The notes: generated from the sequence alone by a model not told the origin. A stretch of DNA of 41,825 nucleotides from a gamma proteobacterium HTCC2207 (GCA_905182275.1 CAJJAU010000012.1:1-41825); one strand, 5' to 3'. Shown: positions 17,940 to 27,011, numbered from the stretch's first letter. Numbers and translations are program-made.

Positions 17940-18998
17940 TTACAAATTTATGTACTTACGTTTTTTACTATTGACCTTTTTAAGATAATTCCTGGTTTCT
18001 TGACGTATGTGACGATTGGTCAAAAACCAATAAAACTCTTTTGTCGACATCCTATTTATGCGCTCAATCGCCTTAGTTTTATTGCCTTTCTTGTCCAGGC
18101 TCCGCCACAGATTGCCAGCCCCGCCGTTGTAACTAGAAATCATTGCATACTCAAGCTTCTTAGGGTCGCGTATACCGACCAAATAGCGTTCACCCAAAAT
18201 ACTCAGATAACCTGCCGCAACCTCGATATTGTTTTTTGGGCTGTATAGAAAAGCTGATGTGGGCGTGTGTTTGTAGCCTTTTATAATTGAAAAGTAATCT
18301 CGCCCGGCGGTATCAGCTTTAATTTGCATGAGCCCAAGCGCATTTGACCTAGAGCGCGCCAACGGATTGAACGAGCTCTCGGTTTCCATAATCGCCATCA
18401 TTATTGAAACTGGCACGCCATACTGGCGGCCTGCATCCTTAGCGTATTTAACATATTTACCACCGGCAATATCTTTGTGTGTTTCCACCATGGCAATAGT
18501 CACGGTAAAACGTTCATCTTTAAATGACCTTCGACGCACCAATACATCTGCAAACTCTGCAGCAGCTCGCAACGCCTCAATTGGCTTGCCGGTATGATCC
18601 ACTACCTGTCCCCAAAAGAATGGGCGATTCGTTTGCTGATTGACCAAACCAAAATCTTGTGCGGTTTTTGCATCAATCACCGAGGGGTCAATTTGAGTTA
18701 AAAGCACATTAACTATTGATTGCTTGAGACTTTCAGGAGTAATAGCAGAGACCAGAATGAGGCCTTTCTCAAAGTCGACCAGCGTTTCTGTGTCAATAGT
18801 TTGGTTGAAAGAGAGTACTGAGGGATTATAGGAACCTTGCTGATCAGACTCGCCTTGATACTCACGCAATAATGCTGCTACATCATCATCGTATTGATCG
18901 AATTCTATGGCAACAGCCGATGCCGCCATTAGCAATGAAATACTCACGAATAGTCTGGGTGCAGGAATAATTTTTTCCAATAATTTACTAAAGCTCAT
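17940..18998 (-). CDS. mltC: MltC-like membrane-targeted or periplasmic lytic transglycosylase
   Basis: The 352-residue protein has an N-terminal hydrophobic signal (residues about 15-30, ending SAVA), a DUF3393-like domain with VDFEKGLILVSAITPESL and TQIDPSVIDA (about 73-112), and a C-terminal SLT domain with AIMETESSFNP (catalytic Glu207), ALGLMQI and SSYNGGAGN. This order is that of murein transglycosylase C, which cleaves peptidoglycan glycan strands to form 1,6-anhydro ends. Unlike E. coli MltC there is no lipobox cysteine at the signal end, so this one is probably soluble in the periplasm or anchored by its signal. It starts 6 bases after the SDR stop and may be co-transcribed. Confidence 0.82.
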   Translation of the reverse strand: MSFSKLLEKIIPAPRLFVSISLLMAASAVAIEFDQYDDDVAALLREYQGESDQQGSYNPSVLSFNQTIDTETLVDFEKGLILVSAITPESLKQSIVNVLLTQIDPSVIDAKTAQDFGLVNQQTNRPFFWGQVVDHTGKPIEALRAAAEFADVLVRRRSFKDERFTVTIAMVETHKDIAGGKYVKYAKDAGRQYGVPVSIMMAIMETESSFNPLARSRSNALGLMQIKADTAGRDYFSIIKGYKHTPTSAFLYSPKNNIEVAAGYLSILGERYLVGIRDPKKLEYAMISSYNGGAGNLWRSLDKKGNKTKAIERINRMSTKEFYWFLTNRHIRQETRNYLKKVNSKKRKYINL

Positions 18999-19004
18999 GA
19001 CTAT

Positions 19005-19805
19005 TTAGCGCTCATAGTCATAATCAGGGTGCTGTTCAATCAGGCCTCTTCGCATACGCCGCATACCTTTGAGCCAGCGCTCATAATCCTCGCCCTTTCG
19101 CTGCGCATAGGTGGCAAGCTCAGCGTGAGGGAGAATCATGAATTTCTTCTCAGACATGCCGGTCAGAATTGCTTCAGCCGCAGTATCCGCAGTCATTACT
19201 TCATCATTACCACTAACACCTCTGCCATCCTCGGTCATACGCGTTTTAACATACAGTGGACAGACTACTGACACTGCAATGTTGTCATCACCATGGGTAA
19301 TCGCCAGTGATTCGGCAAATCCAACCGCTGCTGTCTTAGTTGTTGAATAGGCTGCATCCCCAACCTGACAAAGTAACGACGCACCAGATGCAACATTTAC
19401 TAAGTAACCACCCCCGCGCTTTATCATGCCCGGCACTACGGCCCGCGCAGCAAAAACATGCGACATAACATTGACATTCCAACTAGTTTGCCAAGATTCG
19501 TTCGAGGCTGAAGCTGCCATCCAACCGGGTCCATCACTGAATGAAACACCCGCGTTAGAAACAAATACATCTATCGGACCCAATTTATTTTCGGTTGCCA
19601 ACACTGCGGATTGAATGTCAGCTTCACGACCGACATCTGCAGCCAAGCCCAGCCCACCAAAGGTTTCTGCTAAGGCAATAGCCGCGTCTCCCTCAAGATC
19701 GACCACAACAACCTTGGCCCCTGCTCGCGCAAACTGCTGGCAAAGCGCTCGCCCAATGCCATTTGCCCCACCTGTTACTAATACGACTTTGTCTTTAAAA
19801 TCCAC
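19005..19805 (-). CDS. SDR family NAD(P)-dependent oxidoreductase
   Basis: The 266-residue protein is a classical SDR: TGGANGIG (11-18), an aspartate after the second strand (VVVVDLEGD) favouring NAD, SNAG (83-86), and the Ser140, Tyr153, Lys157 triad (YSTTK). The substrate is unknown; oxidation or reduction of a hydroxyl on a fatty or aromatic compound is possible. The start is GTG at 19805, preceded by AAGGAG at 6 bases, which is better than any ATG nearby. It belongs to a leftward unit with a thioesterase (22-base gap) and an iron-type alcohol dehydrogenase, controlled in all likelihood by the tandem TetR protein. Confidence 0.88.
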   Translation of the reverse strand: MDFKDKVVLVTGGANGIGRALCQQFARAGAKVVVVDLEGDAAIALAETFGGLGLAADVGREADIQSAVLATENKLGPIDVFVSNAGVSFSDGPGWMAASASNESWQTSWNVNVMSHVFAARAVVPGMIKRGGGYLVNVASGASLLCQVGDAAYSTTKTAAVGFAESLAITHGDDNIAVSVVCPLYVKTRMTEDGRGVSGNDEVMTADTAAEAILTGMSEKKFMILPHAELATYAQRKGEDYERWLKGMRRMRRGLIEQHPDYDYER

Positions 19806-19827
19806 GCTAAACTCCTTAAGAGAATTA

Positions 19828-20259
19828 CTATCCTTTGATCAAAATGGCCTCGAGGGCAGATCTAATCTGACTGGGAATGGGTACCGATTTGTCAGTAGAA
19901 CGATCGACAAATACATGGGTAAATGTACCCATGGCTGAGGCATTGAGTGCCCCTTTCTTAAAAATACCAATGCCATACTCAACTGAGCTATTGCCAAGAC
20001 TGTTCACTCGCAATCCCGCTTCAATAAGCTCGGGATAGCTTATAGGTGCTTTGTACTGGCAGTTAGAGGCAACTACGAAACCAACAATTTCGGCAGTATG
20101 GATGTCCAGGCCACCCTCTTCGATCAAATATTGATTAGCCACCGAATCGAAGTAGCTATAGTAGATGACATTATTAACATGGCCATAGATGTCATTGTCC
20201 ATCCAGCGTGTCGTAATATCGCTGAAGTAGCTGTAATTAGTCCGTTGATTATCGCTCAT
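19828..20259 (-). CDS. Hotdog-fold acyl-CoA thioesterase (YbgC/FadM type)
   Basis: The 143-residue protein holds the 4-hydroxybenzoyl-CoA thioesterase-type signature: TRWMDNDIYGHVNN (Arg18, Asp21, Asp23, Gly-His-Val-Asn-Asn at 26-30), followed by YYSYFDSVANQYL. Enzymes of this family hydrolyse acyl- or aroyl-CoA thioesters in the cytoplasm. Length is typical. GGGAG precedes the ATG. It is the middle gene of an alcohol dehydrogenase-thioesterase-SDR unit, separated by 17 and 22 bases from its neighbours, so it likely releases an acid from a CoA ester made or used in the same pathway. Confidence 0.9.
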   Translation of the reverse strand: MSDNQRTNYSYFSDITTRWMDNDIYGHVNNVIYYSYFDSVANQYLIEEGGLDIHTAEIVGFVVASNCQYKAPISYPELIEAGLRVNSLGNSSVEYGIGIFKKGALNASAMGTFTHVFVDRSTDKSVPIPSQIRSALEAILIKG

Positions 20260-20276
20260 TGTACACTCCCATTTAC

Positions 20277-21434
20277 TTAGTAAGCTTGACGATAGATAGC
20301 TAAGGAATCGTCCAGACCAACCTCTCGTGGATTATTAATCAGCAACCGCTGTTGGAGCATTGATTCCTTGGCAAGCTTTGGTAGATCATCCTCGGGAATG
20401 TCCATCTCGCGCAAGGTTGTTTGCAGCCCCAAATCAACAGCGAGCGCCAAAAAATGGTCCGCCAGTAGCTCGGTAACCGCCACTGGATCATCGGGCAATA
20501 CTTTGCCAGGCATAATGAGCGGGGCAATCTCGGTATACAGCTCAGCTGCAGCTGGCGCATTAAACCGCAGTACATAGGGGAGAACTAATGAATTACTCAA
20601 CCCATGGGGGATATGATAATTACCGCCCAGCGGATAGGCCAGTGCATGCACCGCCGCTACTGGAGCATTCGCAAACGCTTGGCCTGCAAGCATCGCCCCT
20701 AGTAACATAGCGCCCCGAGCCTCTAGATCACCGCCTTCCTTGACCGCAGTAACAATGTTGTCTGCCAAAAGCCGCAAAGCTTCTCGTGCGAGCATATCGG
20801 AAAGCGGATTCTTCAATCGTTTTGAGGTGTAGGCTTCAATGGCATGCACCATGGCGTCAATCCCAGTAGCCGCTGTGACATGCGCTGGTAGACCTATAGT
20901 CAAACTAGCATCAAGAATGATTTTATCGGCCAACAGTGTTCGACTAACTACACCGGCTTTAGTGGTTTCTCCAGTGGTAATAATCGAGACCATGGTTGCC
21001 TCTGACCCTGTTCCAGCAGTCGTTGGTACCTGGATGAGCGGCAAACGACCGCCAGTAACTTGATCAACGCCGTATATCTCAGATAATGATTGCTCGCCGT
21101 TAATGAGCACTGCCAACAATTTGGCAACATCCATGGAGCTGCCACCTCCAAAACCAATGACTGCATCGCACTTAAATACCTGTGCCTTGGCAACTGCATC
21201 CATGACTACTGATTCAGGAGGGTCAGCGACCACATCGGCGTACACACTGTACTCAATATTGTGGGCTTTCAGGCTCAAAATCGCCTTATCCAAAAGACCA
21301 AATTGGATTATTCCCGCATCTGTCACTATCAATACCCGACTAATACCCATAGCGGCTGCCATGTCCCCGATCTGCTCCGAAGCCCCTGCTCCGACCACCA
21401 CATCAGCTACTGTACTAAAAACAAAGCTATTCAT
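20277..21434 (-). CDS. Iron-containing alcohol dehydrogenase
   Basis: This 385-residue protein has the group III alcohol dehydrogenase pattern: an N-terminal nucleotide-binding domain with GFGGGSSMDVAKLLA and VPTTAGTGSEAT, and a C-terminal helical domain with metal ligands in DAMVHAIEAYTS and NYHIPHGLSNSLVLP. Members oxidise alcohols or reduce aldehydes or keto-acids with NAD(P) and use Fe(II) or another divalent metal. Substrate cannot be inferred. It is the first enzyme gene after the tandem TetR regulator, 32 bases downstream, and is followed closely by the thioesterase, so it probably belongs to the regulated pathway. Confidence 0.92.
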   Translation of the reverse strand: MNSFVFSTVADVVVGAGASEQIGDMAAAMGISRVLIVTDAGIIQFGLLDKAILSLKAHNIEYSVYADVVADPPESVVMDAVAKAQVFKCDAVIGFGGGSSMDVAKLLAVLINGEQSLSEIYGVDQVTGGRLPLIQVPTTAGTGSEATMVSIITTGETTKAGVVSRTLLADKIILDASLTIGLPAHVTAATGIDAMVHAIEAYTSKRLKNPLSDMLAREALRLLADNIVTAVKEGGDLEARGAMLLGAMLAGQAFANAPVAAVHALAYPLGGNYHIPHGLSNSLVLPYVLRFNAPAAAELYTEIAPLIMPGKVLPDDPVAVTELLADHFLALAVDLGLQTTLREMDIPEDDLPKLAKESMLQQRLLINNPREVGLDDSLAIYRQAY

Positions 21435-21466
21435 TTTAAACGCCTATATATTCTCTAATTAACATT

Positions 21467-22735
21467 TCATTTGCCCGACAAACCATTGATAAATATGTTT
21501 AAATAATCATTTGATAGCTGCTCTCCGCCAGCCACCTCAACCCAGTCAACTAAGTCTGGACTGGCCTCTATTGCCCCCGAGAGGATGTGTTGAGCAATCT
21601 CAGCATCGATATCTCTTAGGGTCCCATCATCGAATCCCTGACGAATATATGCCCCTAACTGATCGCTATTTCGCTTACTGGCTTTCAACACCAATTTTCG
21701 ATGCGGCTCATCCAGAGACGGCAATGAACGATAGCGGATCAAGGGGCCTTGATCGCTCAGCTGTATGTTAACCAGATAATGAAGCGCATGACCAACTTTT
21801 TTAAGCCCAGAAACCGCTGACTTATTAGCCTCTTCAAGAAGCCTGCGTTCAATACTGAGGGTTCTTTCGAAACACTGGTAAAGAAGCTCTTCCTTGTTTT
21901 TAATATGGTAGTAAAAGGCCCCTTTGGTAACATCCAAAGACCCGGCAATTTCATCTAAGGAAGTACCTTTATAGCCCTTTTGGTTAAAGTAAATTGAGCC
22001 TACTCGATAAAATGCTTCTCTCTTACCTTTGTTCTGTTCCTCTCGATCAAAACTATCGACGGTTTCACTAGTAATATTTGGCAGTGTAGTCGGCTTGAGC
22101 TCAAGAGACTGGGAAGAGAGGCCATTAATCGCAATATCCAACACACTAGTGACCACCGCTTTGATGTTGATAACATGCTTGCGATTCAACCAAACAGGAA
22201 ACCATTGAATAATTGAAAAAATCGCCAGTGTCACAACAGCGGGGTTAACCTCATCAATAGCACCCTCGTCAATCCCCTGTATAACCATTAGCCGGCAGAG
22301 CTCAAAGATCTCGGACCAGCGACGGAAAATATCCTCCCGATGCGCTTCATCAAGTGAAGAAACCTCAGTCATCATGGCAAAGTGAGGCGCCTCATTTTGC
22401 AAGCTGGCTGCATACTGCTCCAAGTGAACTGCGATCATGGATGTAATTTTATCTAAACCAGAGCCTGGTGCCTGACTGGCTTGTTGTGCATGATCCAGCC
22501 ACATTTTACAACTAGACACATAACATTGATAAACCAAGTCTTGCTTGTTATTAACATAGTAATAAAGGCATGTTTTAGTCAGGTTTAAACTGCCCGCGAC
22601 ATCGGCAAGTGTAGTTGCTCGAGACCCCTGCCAATTAAAGAGTTGTGCGGCTTCTGATAAGATTAATTGAAATTTTAATTGATGTTGTCGGCCTCGAGTA
22701 AAAGGCGACGGTAGTACATCAGTTAATAAATCCAT
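21467..22735 (-). CDS. Tandem TetR-type regulator with two TetR domains in one chain
   Basis: The protein of about 422 residues contains two complete TetR units. The first has its helix-turn-helix around ATTLADVAGSLNLTKTCLYYY and KQDLVYQCY (about residues 42-75). After a second ligand-type helical region and a linker near residues 205-235, another helix-turn-helix follows (TSLDEIAGSLDVTKGAFYYH, KEELLYQCF) with its own C-terminal helices. Usual TetR proteins are about 200 residues and dimeric, so this one could act as an intramolecular pseudo-dimer. I place the start at ATG 22735, not GTG 22741, because AGGTG stands 5 bases before it. It likely controls the downstream alcohol dehydrogenase unit and itself. 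Confidence 0.88.
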   Translation of the reverse strand: MDLLTDVLPSPFTRGRQHQLKFQLILSEAAQLFNWQGSRATTLADVAGSLNLTKTCLYYYVNNKQDLVYQCYVSSCKMWLDHAQQASQAPGSGLDKITSMIAVHLEQYAASLQNEAPHFAMMTEVSSLDEAHREDIFRRWSEIFELCRLMVIQGIDEGAIDEVNPAVVTLAIFSIIQWFPVWLNRKHVINIKAVVTSVLDIAINGLSSQSLELKPTTLPNITSETVDSFDREEQNKGKREAFYRVGSIYFNQKGYKGTSLDEIAGSLDVTKGAFYYHIKNKEELLYQCFERTLSIERRLLEEANKSAVSGLKKVGHALHYLVNIQLSDQGPLIRYRSLPSLDEPHRKLVLKASKRNSDQLGAYIRQGFDDGTLRDIDAEIAQHILSGAIEASPDLVDWVEVAGGEQLSNDYLNIFINGLSGK

Positions 22736-22818
22736 TTCCACACCTAGCGATAGAACGTCATTTTCAGGCTAGCTCGAATGCCCCGTAACAAAGACACTCA
22801 AAGCTTATACTTTAAAGA

Positions 22819-22831
22819 AGAATAACATACT
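22819..22831. promoter_or_regulatory. Candidate autoregulatory site upstream of the tandem TetR gene
   Basis: AGAATAACATACT here is the reverse complement of the 13-base sequence at 15027-15039. In context it reads GAGTATGTTATTC on the minus strand, a partial palindrome, and lies about 84 bases before the TetR start, a plausible distance for an operator. Confidence 0.35.
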
Positions 22832-22896
22832 CAAACGTCTAATTTGTAGGGGAAATAACTGAGGCTCGCAGTGAGGCGAAATTCGAAGGATTGTTT

Positions 22897-23913
22897 TTAG
22901 CCGCCAGTCATATTCATGAAACGGACAATGTCGGTTCGATTGGGATCAAAGTGATGCCGCTCGGGCTTACTTTGTAGCGCTTCTACAATTTTAGCCTTCA
23001 GAAGACCAGAATCACCCGGGTGACTGCGCATTACGTGACGCATGTCCATGCTTTGCTCGTTGCCAAGACAGAGCAAGAAACGCCCTTCTGCCGTCATTCT
23101 GACGCGATTACAGCTTGAACAGAAATTGTTAGACATGGGGGAAATAAAGCCGACTTTACTCTTGCTGCCAACCACCTGCAGGTACCGCGAAGGACCTCCA
23201 GTGGTTTCAACACTGTCCACGAAAGAAAAATCACGCTCTAGTTGTTCTCGAACCTGGTCACTTGTTACCAGAGTTTCAGACCGTTCATGAGAGGATATGG
23301 CACCCAGGGGCATTTCTTCAATGAAGGAAATATCCATTTCATTATCCACCGCATAATGCGCCAGATCGAGCACTTCATCATCGTTAAAGCCCGCTAAAAT
23401 AACGGTGTTAAGCTTTATCTTATTAAAACCTGACTGTTTCGCCGCCTTGATGCCTTTGTGCCATAGGTCTAGGTCACCAAGACGGGTGAGTTCTTTGAAA
23501 CGATCCGCCTTGAGACTGTCGACACTGATATTAATACGCCCAAGGCCCGCATCTTTAAGTGACTGTGACATTTTTGATAACAGCATACCGTTGGTCGTCA
23601 TAGTGACTTCCTCTAAACCCGGTAGAGATGCAATGGCAGACACTAACTTTACAATATCGCGGCGAATCAATGGTTCACCGCCGGTAAGACGAATTTTCTT
23701 AACCCCTAAATCGACAAAGGCCGTGGCAACATCTCGCAGTTCCTCGAGTGACAATATCTGTGCTCGTGGCAGGAAGGTCATATCTTCGGCCATACAATAG
23801 GTGCAGCGGAGATTACAGCGGTCAGTAACTGACAGACGCAAGTAATCAATCGTCCGACCGAAAGGGTCAATCAACGAAGATTCGTTTGCTAAAAAATGGT
23901 TATGACTGTCCAC
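22897..23913 (-). CDS. moaA: GTP 3',8-cyclase, molybdenum cofactor step 1
   Basis: MoaA is a radical SAM enzyme that, with MoaC, converts GTP to cyclic pyranopterin phosphate. The 338-residue protein has the radical SAM triad CxxxCxxC as Cys33, Cys37, Cys40, the GGEPL segment near 78-82, the second iron-sulfur cluster cysteines Cys265, Cys268 and Cys282, and the C-terminal double glycine that inserts into the active site. The start is GTG at 23913; the nearby ATG is out of frame. It is the last gene of the molybdenum cofactor operon, 31 bases after moeA. Confidence 0.97.
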   Translation of the reverse strand: MDSHNHFLANESSLIDPFGRTIDYLRLSVTDRCNLRCTYCMAEDMTFLPRAQILSLEELRDVATAFVDLGVKKIRLTGGEPLIRRDIVKLVSAIASLPGLEEVTMTTNGMLLSKMSQSLKDAGLGRINISVDSLKADRFKELTRLGDLDLWHKGIKAAKQSGFNKIKLNTVILAGFNDDEVLDLAHYAVDNEMDISFIEEMPLGAISSHERSETLVTSDQVREQLERDFSFVDSVETTGGPSRYLQVVGSKSKVGFISPMSNNFCSSCNRVRMTAEGRFLLCLGNEQSMDMRHVMRSHPGDSGLLKAKIVEALQSKPERHHFDPNRTDIVRFMNMTGG

Positions 23914-23944
23914 ATGCCACTCTTGTTATCATTTAATTACAGTA

Positions 23945-25129
23945 TTAATAGATTAACACATCAATAAGGTCAGCAATGTGAATATCCACGCCTCTTTTTT
24001 GCCTTACCAAGACATTCCCCCAACAGACAGAGGACAGTACCCCACTACTCTGGTTGGGATAAATTTCAACACTGGGGCCTTCGGCGGTATTAGTCATAAG
24101 GCCGCGGAGATAAACCTCTCTAGACTCTCCGTCCCTACTAAACAATGCTTTTGCCTGTAGCATTAACGGCATAGTGTCGACACACCCCTGAGTGGCCAAT
24201 AAAAACGGCTTGGCCAATACCAAAAAAGTAACAAATACTGAGGCGGGATTCCCGGGTAACCCGATAAACGCAGTGCCGTTTATATGACCAAAGGCCAGCG
24301 GCTTTCCAGGCTTAATGGCTACTCGCCAAAAATCTACGCTTCCAAGTTCAGTGACTACCTGTCTAACGTGATCTTCCTCACCCACTGATACGCCGCCTGC
24401 ACTGATTACTATATCGGCCTTTTGAGTACCATTGACTAGCGCTTTACGCGTTGCACCAGGAGTATCTGCGACAGTGCCCAAATCAATCGGCTGCATGCCT
24501 ATCGATTCAACCAGCCCAATCAACATTGCACGATTAGAATTGTATATTTGACCGGGTTCCAGACTATTACCGGGTTCGACGAGTTCGTCTCCGGTTGAAA
24601 AAATAGCGACTTTTAATGGCTTGTAGACCTCAACATGGCTAATACCCTGAGATGAGAGCAACCCTAGTTCAGGAGCTCGAAGAGTAGTTCCGGCGCCAAG
24701 AATTTTTGATCCAATAGCAATATCTTGACCTCGTCGCCGAATATGTTGCCCACAGAGCGATGTTGGATCCAAGCTAACATTGCCACCGTGTTCGGCACAC
24801 TGCTCTTGCAACGCGACAGTATCTGCACCGGCGGGAATCTCAGCACCAGTAAAAATTCGGGCTGCTGTGCGCTGTTTGAGTGTTCCAGGAGCAACCCCAG
24901 CAGGAATTCTCTGGCTTACTGGCAATTGGAACTGATTGCCCAAGGCTTCATCAACACAAAAAGCATATCCGTCCATTGCGCTGTTATCCGCTGGAGGCAC
25001 GTCGATACTAGCAACAATATCATTAGCCAAAACAAGTCCAAGCGCTTCTTTTACTGGGACTGACGCGGTGTCGGAAACCACTTTTGAGTCATCTCTAAGA
25101 CGCCTAACTGCCTCTTCAACAGTTAACAT
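23945..25129 (-). CDS. moeA: Molybdopterin molybdenumtransferase
   Basis: MoeA inserts molybdate into adenylylated molybdopterin. The 394-residue protein shows the family order: an N-terminal region with DVPPADNSAMDGYA, the beta-rich IPAGVAPG and ARIFTGAEIPAGADTV segments, and the MoCF domain with IFSTGDELVEPG, SAGGVSVGEEDHV and IKPGKPLAFG, then a C-terminal domain. The C-terminus (RGVDIHIADLIDVLIY) is complete. Its ATG overlaps the moaB stop by one base (TAATG), so translation is coupled. Length is close to the usual 400-410. Confidence 0.96.
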   Translation of the reverse strand: MLTVEEAVRRLRDDSKVVSDTASVPVKEALGLVLANDIVASIDVPPADNSAMDGYAFCVDEALGNQFQLPVSQRIPAGVAPGTLKQRTAARIFTGAEIPAGADTVALQEQCAEHGGNVSLDPTSLCGQHIRRRGQDIAIGSKILGAGTTLRAPELGLLSSQGISHVEVYKPLKVAIFSTGDELVEPGNSLEPGQIYNSNRAMLIGLVESIGMQPIDLGTVADTPGATRKALVNGTQKADIVISAGGVSVGEEDHVRQVVTELGSVDFWRVAIKPGKPLAFGHINGTAFIGLPGNPASVFVTFLVLAKPFLLATQGCVDTMPLMLQAKALFSRDGESREVYLRGLMTNTAEGPSVEIYPNQSSGVLSSVCWGNVLVRQKRGVDIHIADLIDVLIY

Positions 25130-25653
25130 TATTTGCTCTGCTTACCAACGTGCTGCACAAAATTGCAGGGCTCGAAGGTACTATCCAGTTGCTCACGCAA
25201 AATACCATTCCAGCCTGTTTTACAGGCACCAGTGGAGCCCGGAAGACAAAATAAGGCAGTATTATTGGCCAAGCCAGCCAAACATCTAGATTGTATGGTT
25301 GAGGTGCCAATTTCATCATAGGATAATTGCCTGAATAGCTCTCCAAAACCTTCTATGTGCTTATCAAATATAGGCCCCAGCGCCTCAGGCGTGCTGTCCC
25401 GACCGGTAAAACCGGTACCCCCTGTTGTTATAATCACTTCAACATCCGGATCTGCAATCCAGTTAGAGACTATGGCTCGCATCTGATAAATGTCATCAAT
25501 AACAATTTTACGATCCAATAAATGGTGACCATCGGCTTCAATCGCCTGCTGTAGCCAGGAACCAGAGGTATCCGTTTCAAAGGAGCGAGTATCGGATATA
25601 GTCAATACTGCCACATTTACAAATCGTCGCTGCGAAGTCTTTACGCTCATCAT
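25129..25653 (-). CDS. moaB: Molybdopterin adenylyltransferase-like MoaB/MogA protein
   Basis: The 174-residue protein carries the MoCF-domain motifs [31 protein letters not shown] and [13 protein letters not shown]. This family adenylylates molybdopterin ahead of metal insertion by MoeA; MoaB and MogA cannot be separated with certainty by eye, but the N-terminal [13 protein letters not shown] style is MoaB-like. No separate mogA occurs in the operon, so this is likely the adenylyltransferase partner of the adjoining moeA. A strong AGGAG precedes tandem ATG codons at 25653 and 25650, either of which could be the start. Confidence 0.92.
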   Translation of the reverse strand: MMSVKTSQRRFVNVAVLTISDTRSFETDTSGSWLQQAIEADGHHLLDRKIVIDDIYQMRAIVSNWIADPDVEVIITTGGTGFTGRDSTPEALGPIFDKHIEGFGELFRQLSYDEIGTSTIQSRCLAGLANNTALFCLPGSTGACKTGWNGILREQLDSTFEPCNFVQHVGKQSK

Positions 25654-25659
25654 TTTCTC

Positions 25660-26424
25660 CTATCTGTCTGTTGGCCCGCAGATCGAGCAACTAGTATCAC
25701 TGGCACATTGCATCGTCAACCATTGGCCGCGCTTACCATCATAGCGTTGCAGTTCACCGTGTTGTTCAAAAAAGCCTAGTAACATTCTCATAACAGTGAT
25801 CGATTGCAGGCTACCCATAACACCAAGTACCGGGCCAACTACGCCAAAATTAGAGCAATTCATCATAGGCTCTGTCGATTTATAATCAATAATACAGCTA
25901 AAACACAGCTGCCTATAACGCCGAAAATCAAAGGCTACTAGCTGACCTTCCCAGCCTACTGCCGCAGCACTGATCAGCGGAATCCTTTGTTCGTAACATG
26001 TCTTGTTGATTAACTGGCGAGCAGCCAAGTTATCCGTACAGTCTACAATCGCAGTATAGGCCTCAGTGAGGCTAGGCCCACTAAGAATGTCCACGTCTAC
26101 TTCTCGGGCTAAAACATTGATAGTAATCCCTGAATTAAGCGCATGTAGTCGGTCTTTGGCGCAAGCGACCTTTAATTCACCACAATCTTCGGTACGATAC
26201 AGAACCTGTCTCTGCAAGTTAGTCTTATCCACTCGATCAGGATCACAAAGATCAATCTGACCTACTCCCGCGGCCGCAAGATAGAGGGCAACAGGGCAAC
26301 CTAAACCACCCAAACCAACAATTAACACCTTAGCTTGAGTCAACTTTTCCTGGCCAACCTCACCAATATCATCCATAAGAAGATGACGGCTATAGCGCAT
26401 GAAGTCATCATCATTTAGAGACAC
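25660..26424 (-). CDS. moeB: Molybdopterin-synthase adenylyltransferase
   Basis: MoeB activates the C-terminal glycine of MoaD by adenylation so that it can be sulfurated. The 254-residue protein has the E1-like nucleotide motif GLGGLG (37-42), the DPDRVDKTNLQRQ segment, the DCTDN motif near 128-132, and two zinc-binding pairs, Cys174/Cys177 and Cys246/Cys249. It could in principle be ThiF or a shared MoeB/ThiF protein, but its place between mobA and moaB favours MoeB. The start is GTG at 26424, overlapping the mobA end by 10 bases. Confidence 0.92.
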   Translation of the reverse strand: MSLNDDDFMRYSRHLLMDDIGEVGQEKLTQAKVLIVGLGGLGCPVALYLAAAGVGQIDLCDPDRVDKTNLQRQVLYRTEDCGELKVACAKDRLHALNSGITINVLAREVDVDILSGPSLTEAYTAIVDCTDNLAARQLINKTCYEQRIPLISAAAVGWEGQLVAFDFRRYRQLCFSCIIDYKSTEPMMNCSNFGVVGPVLGVMGSLQSITVMRMLLGFFEQHGELQRYDGKRGQWLTMQCASDTSCSICGPTDR

Positions 26425-27011
26425 AATATTTTCTCGGCGACACTAAGATCTTCTGGTGTATTAATATTAAAAAATGGATTGACCGGACTGTCTGGCCAAT
26501 CCAAATAAACAGTATTGAGATTACTAAGTAGCGGTTTAAAACCCCCATTATGGTCGCTTAGTAGCGCATTTTTGACCGCCTCTACTGTCCGTTTGTGCCA
26601 AAGTGAAAACGTCGCTTGGGCTACACTTTCATAACGAACACAGGCAACGTCAGCATTGCAGTTGGTTACTAATCGATAGAGCTCACTCACCAAATTTTCA
26701 GGAACAAACGGCCCATCACAAGGCGCCAACAGGAGATACTCAGCTGTATTGAGGTACGGATCTATCAAGGCACTGTACAGACCGGCCAACGGACCAGAGA
26801 ACTTAGTAACTCGGTCCTCGACAATCTGATAATCGAGGTCGCTTAGGATTTGTGAATCTCCACTAATCGCTATACGATCTACCTGCGGTTGCAGCCTTTT
26901 AATGACACGCTCAAGGAGAACCTGACCGCCTAATGGAATCAATGCCTTGTTGGCTCCTCCCATTCGACTAGACCTACCGCCAGCAAGAATCATTGCGTTC
27001 ACATTAGTCAT
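26415..27011 (-). CDS. mobA: Molybdenum cofactor guanylyltransferase
   Basis: MobA attaches GMP to Mo-molybdopterin to form the guanine dinucleotide form; bis-MGD is the cofactor type of the formate dehydrogenase encoded nearby. The protein begins MTNVNAMILAGGRSSRMGG, with the nucleotidyltransferase loop LAGGRSSRMGG and following lysine, the LLLAPCDGPFVP metal-binding segment and a C-terminal FFNINTPEDL segment. I set the start at ATG 27011, preceded by AAGGAAG; the longer open frame upstream is inside moaE and not homologous. The predicted length, 198 residues, is typical. Confidence 0.94.
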   Translation of the reverse strand: MTNVNAMILAGGRSSRMGGANKALIPLGGQVLLERVIKRLQPQVDRIAISGDSQILSDLDYQIVEDRVTKFSGPLAGLYSALIDPYLNTAEYLLLAPCDGPFVPENLVSELYRLVTNCNADVACVRYESVAQATFSLWHKRTVEAVKNALLSDHNGGFKPLLSNLNTVYLDWPDSPVNPFFNINTPEDLSVAEKILCL

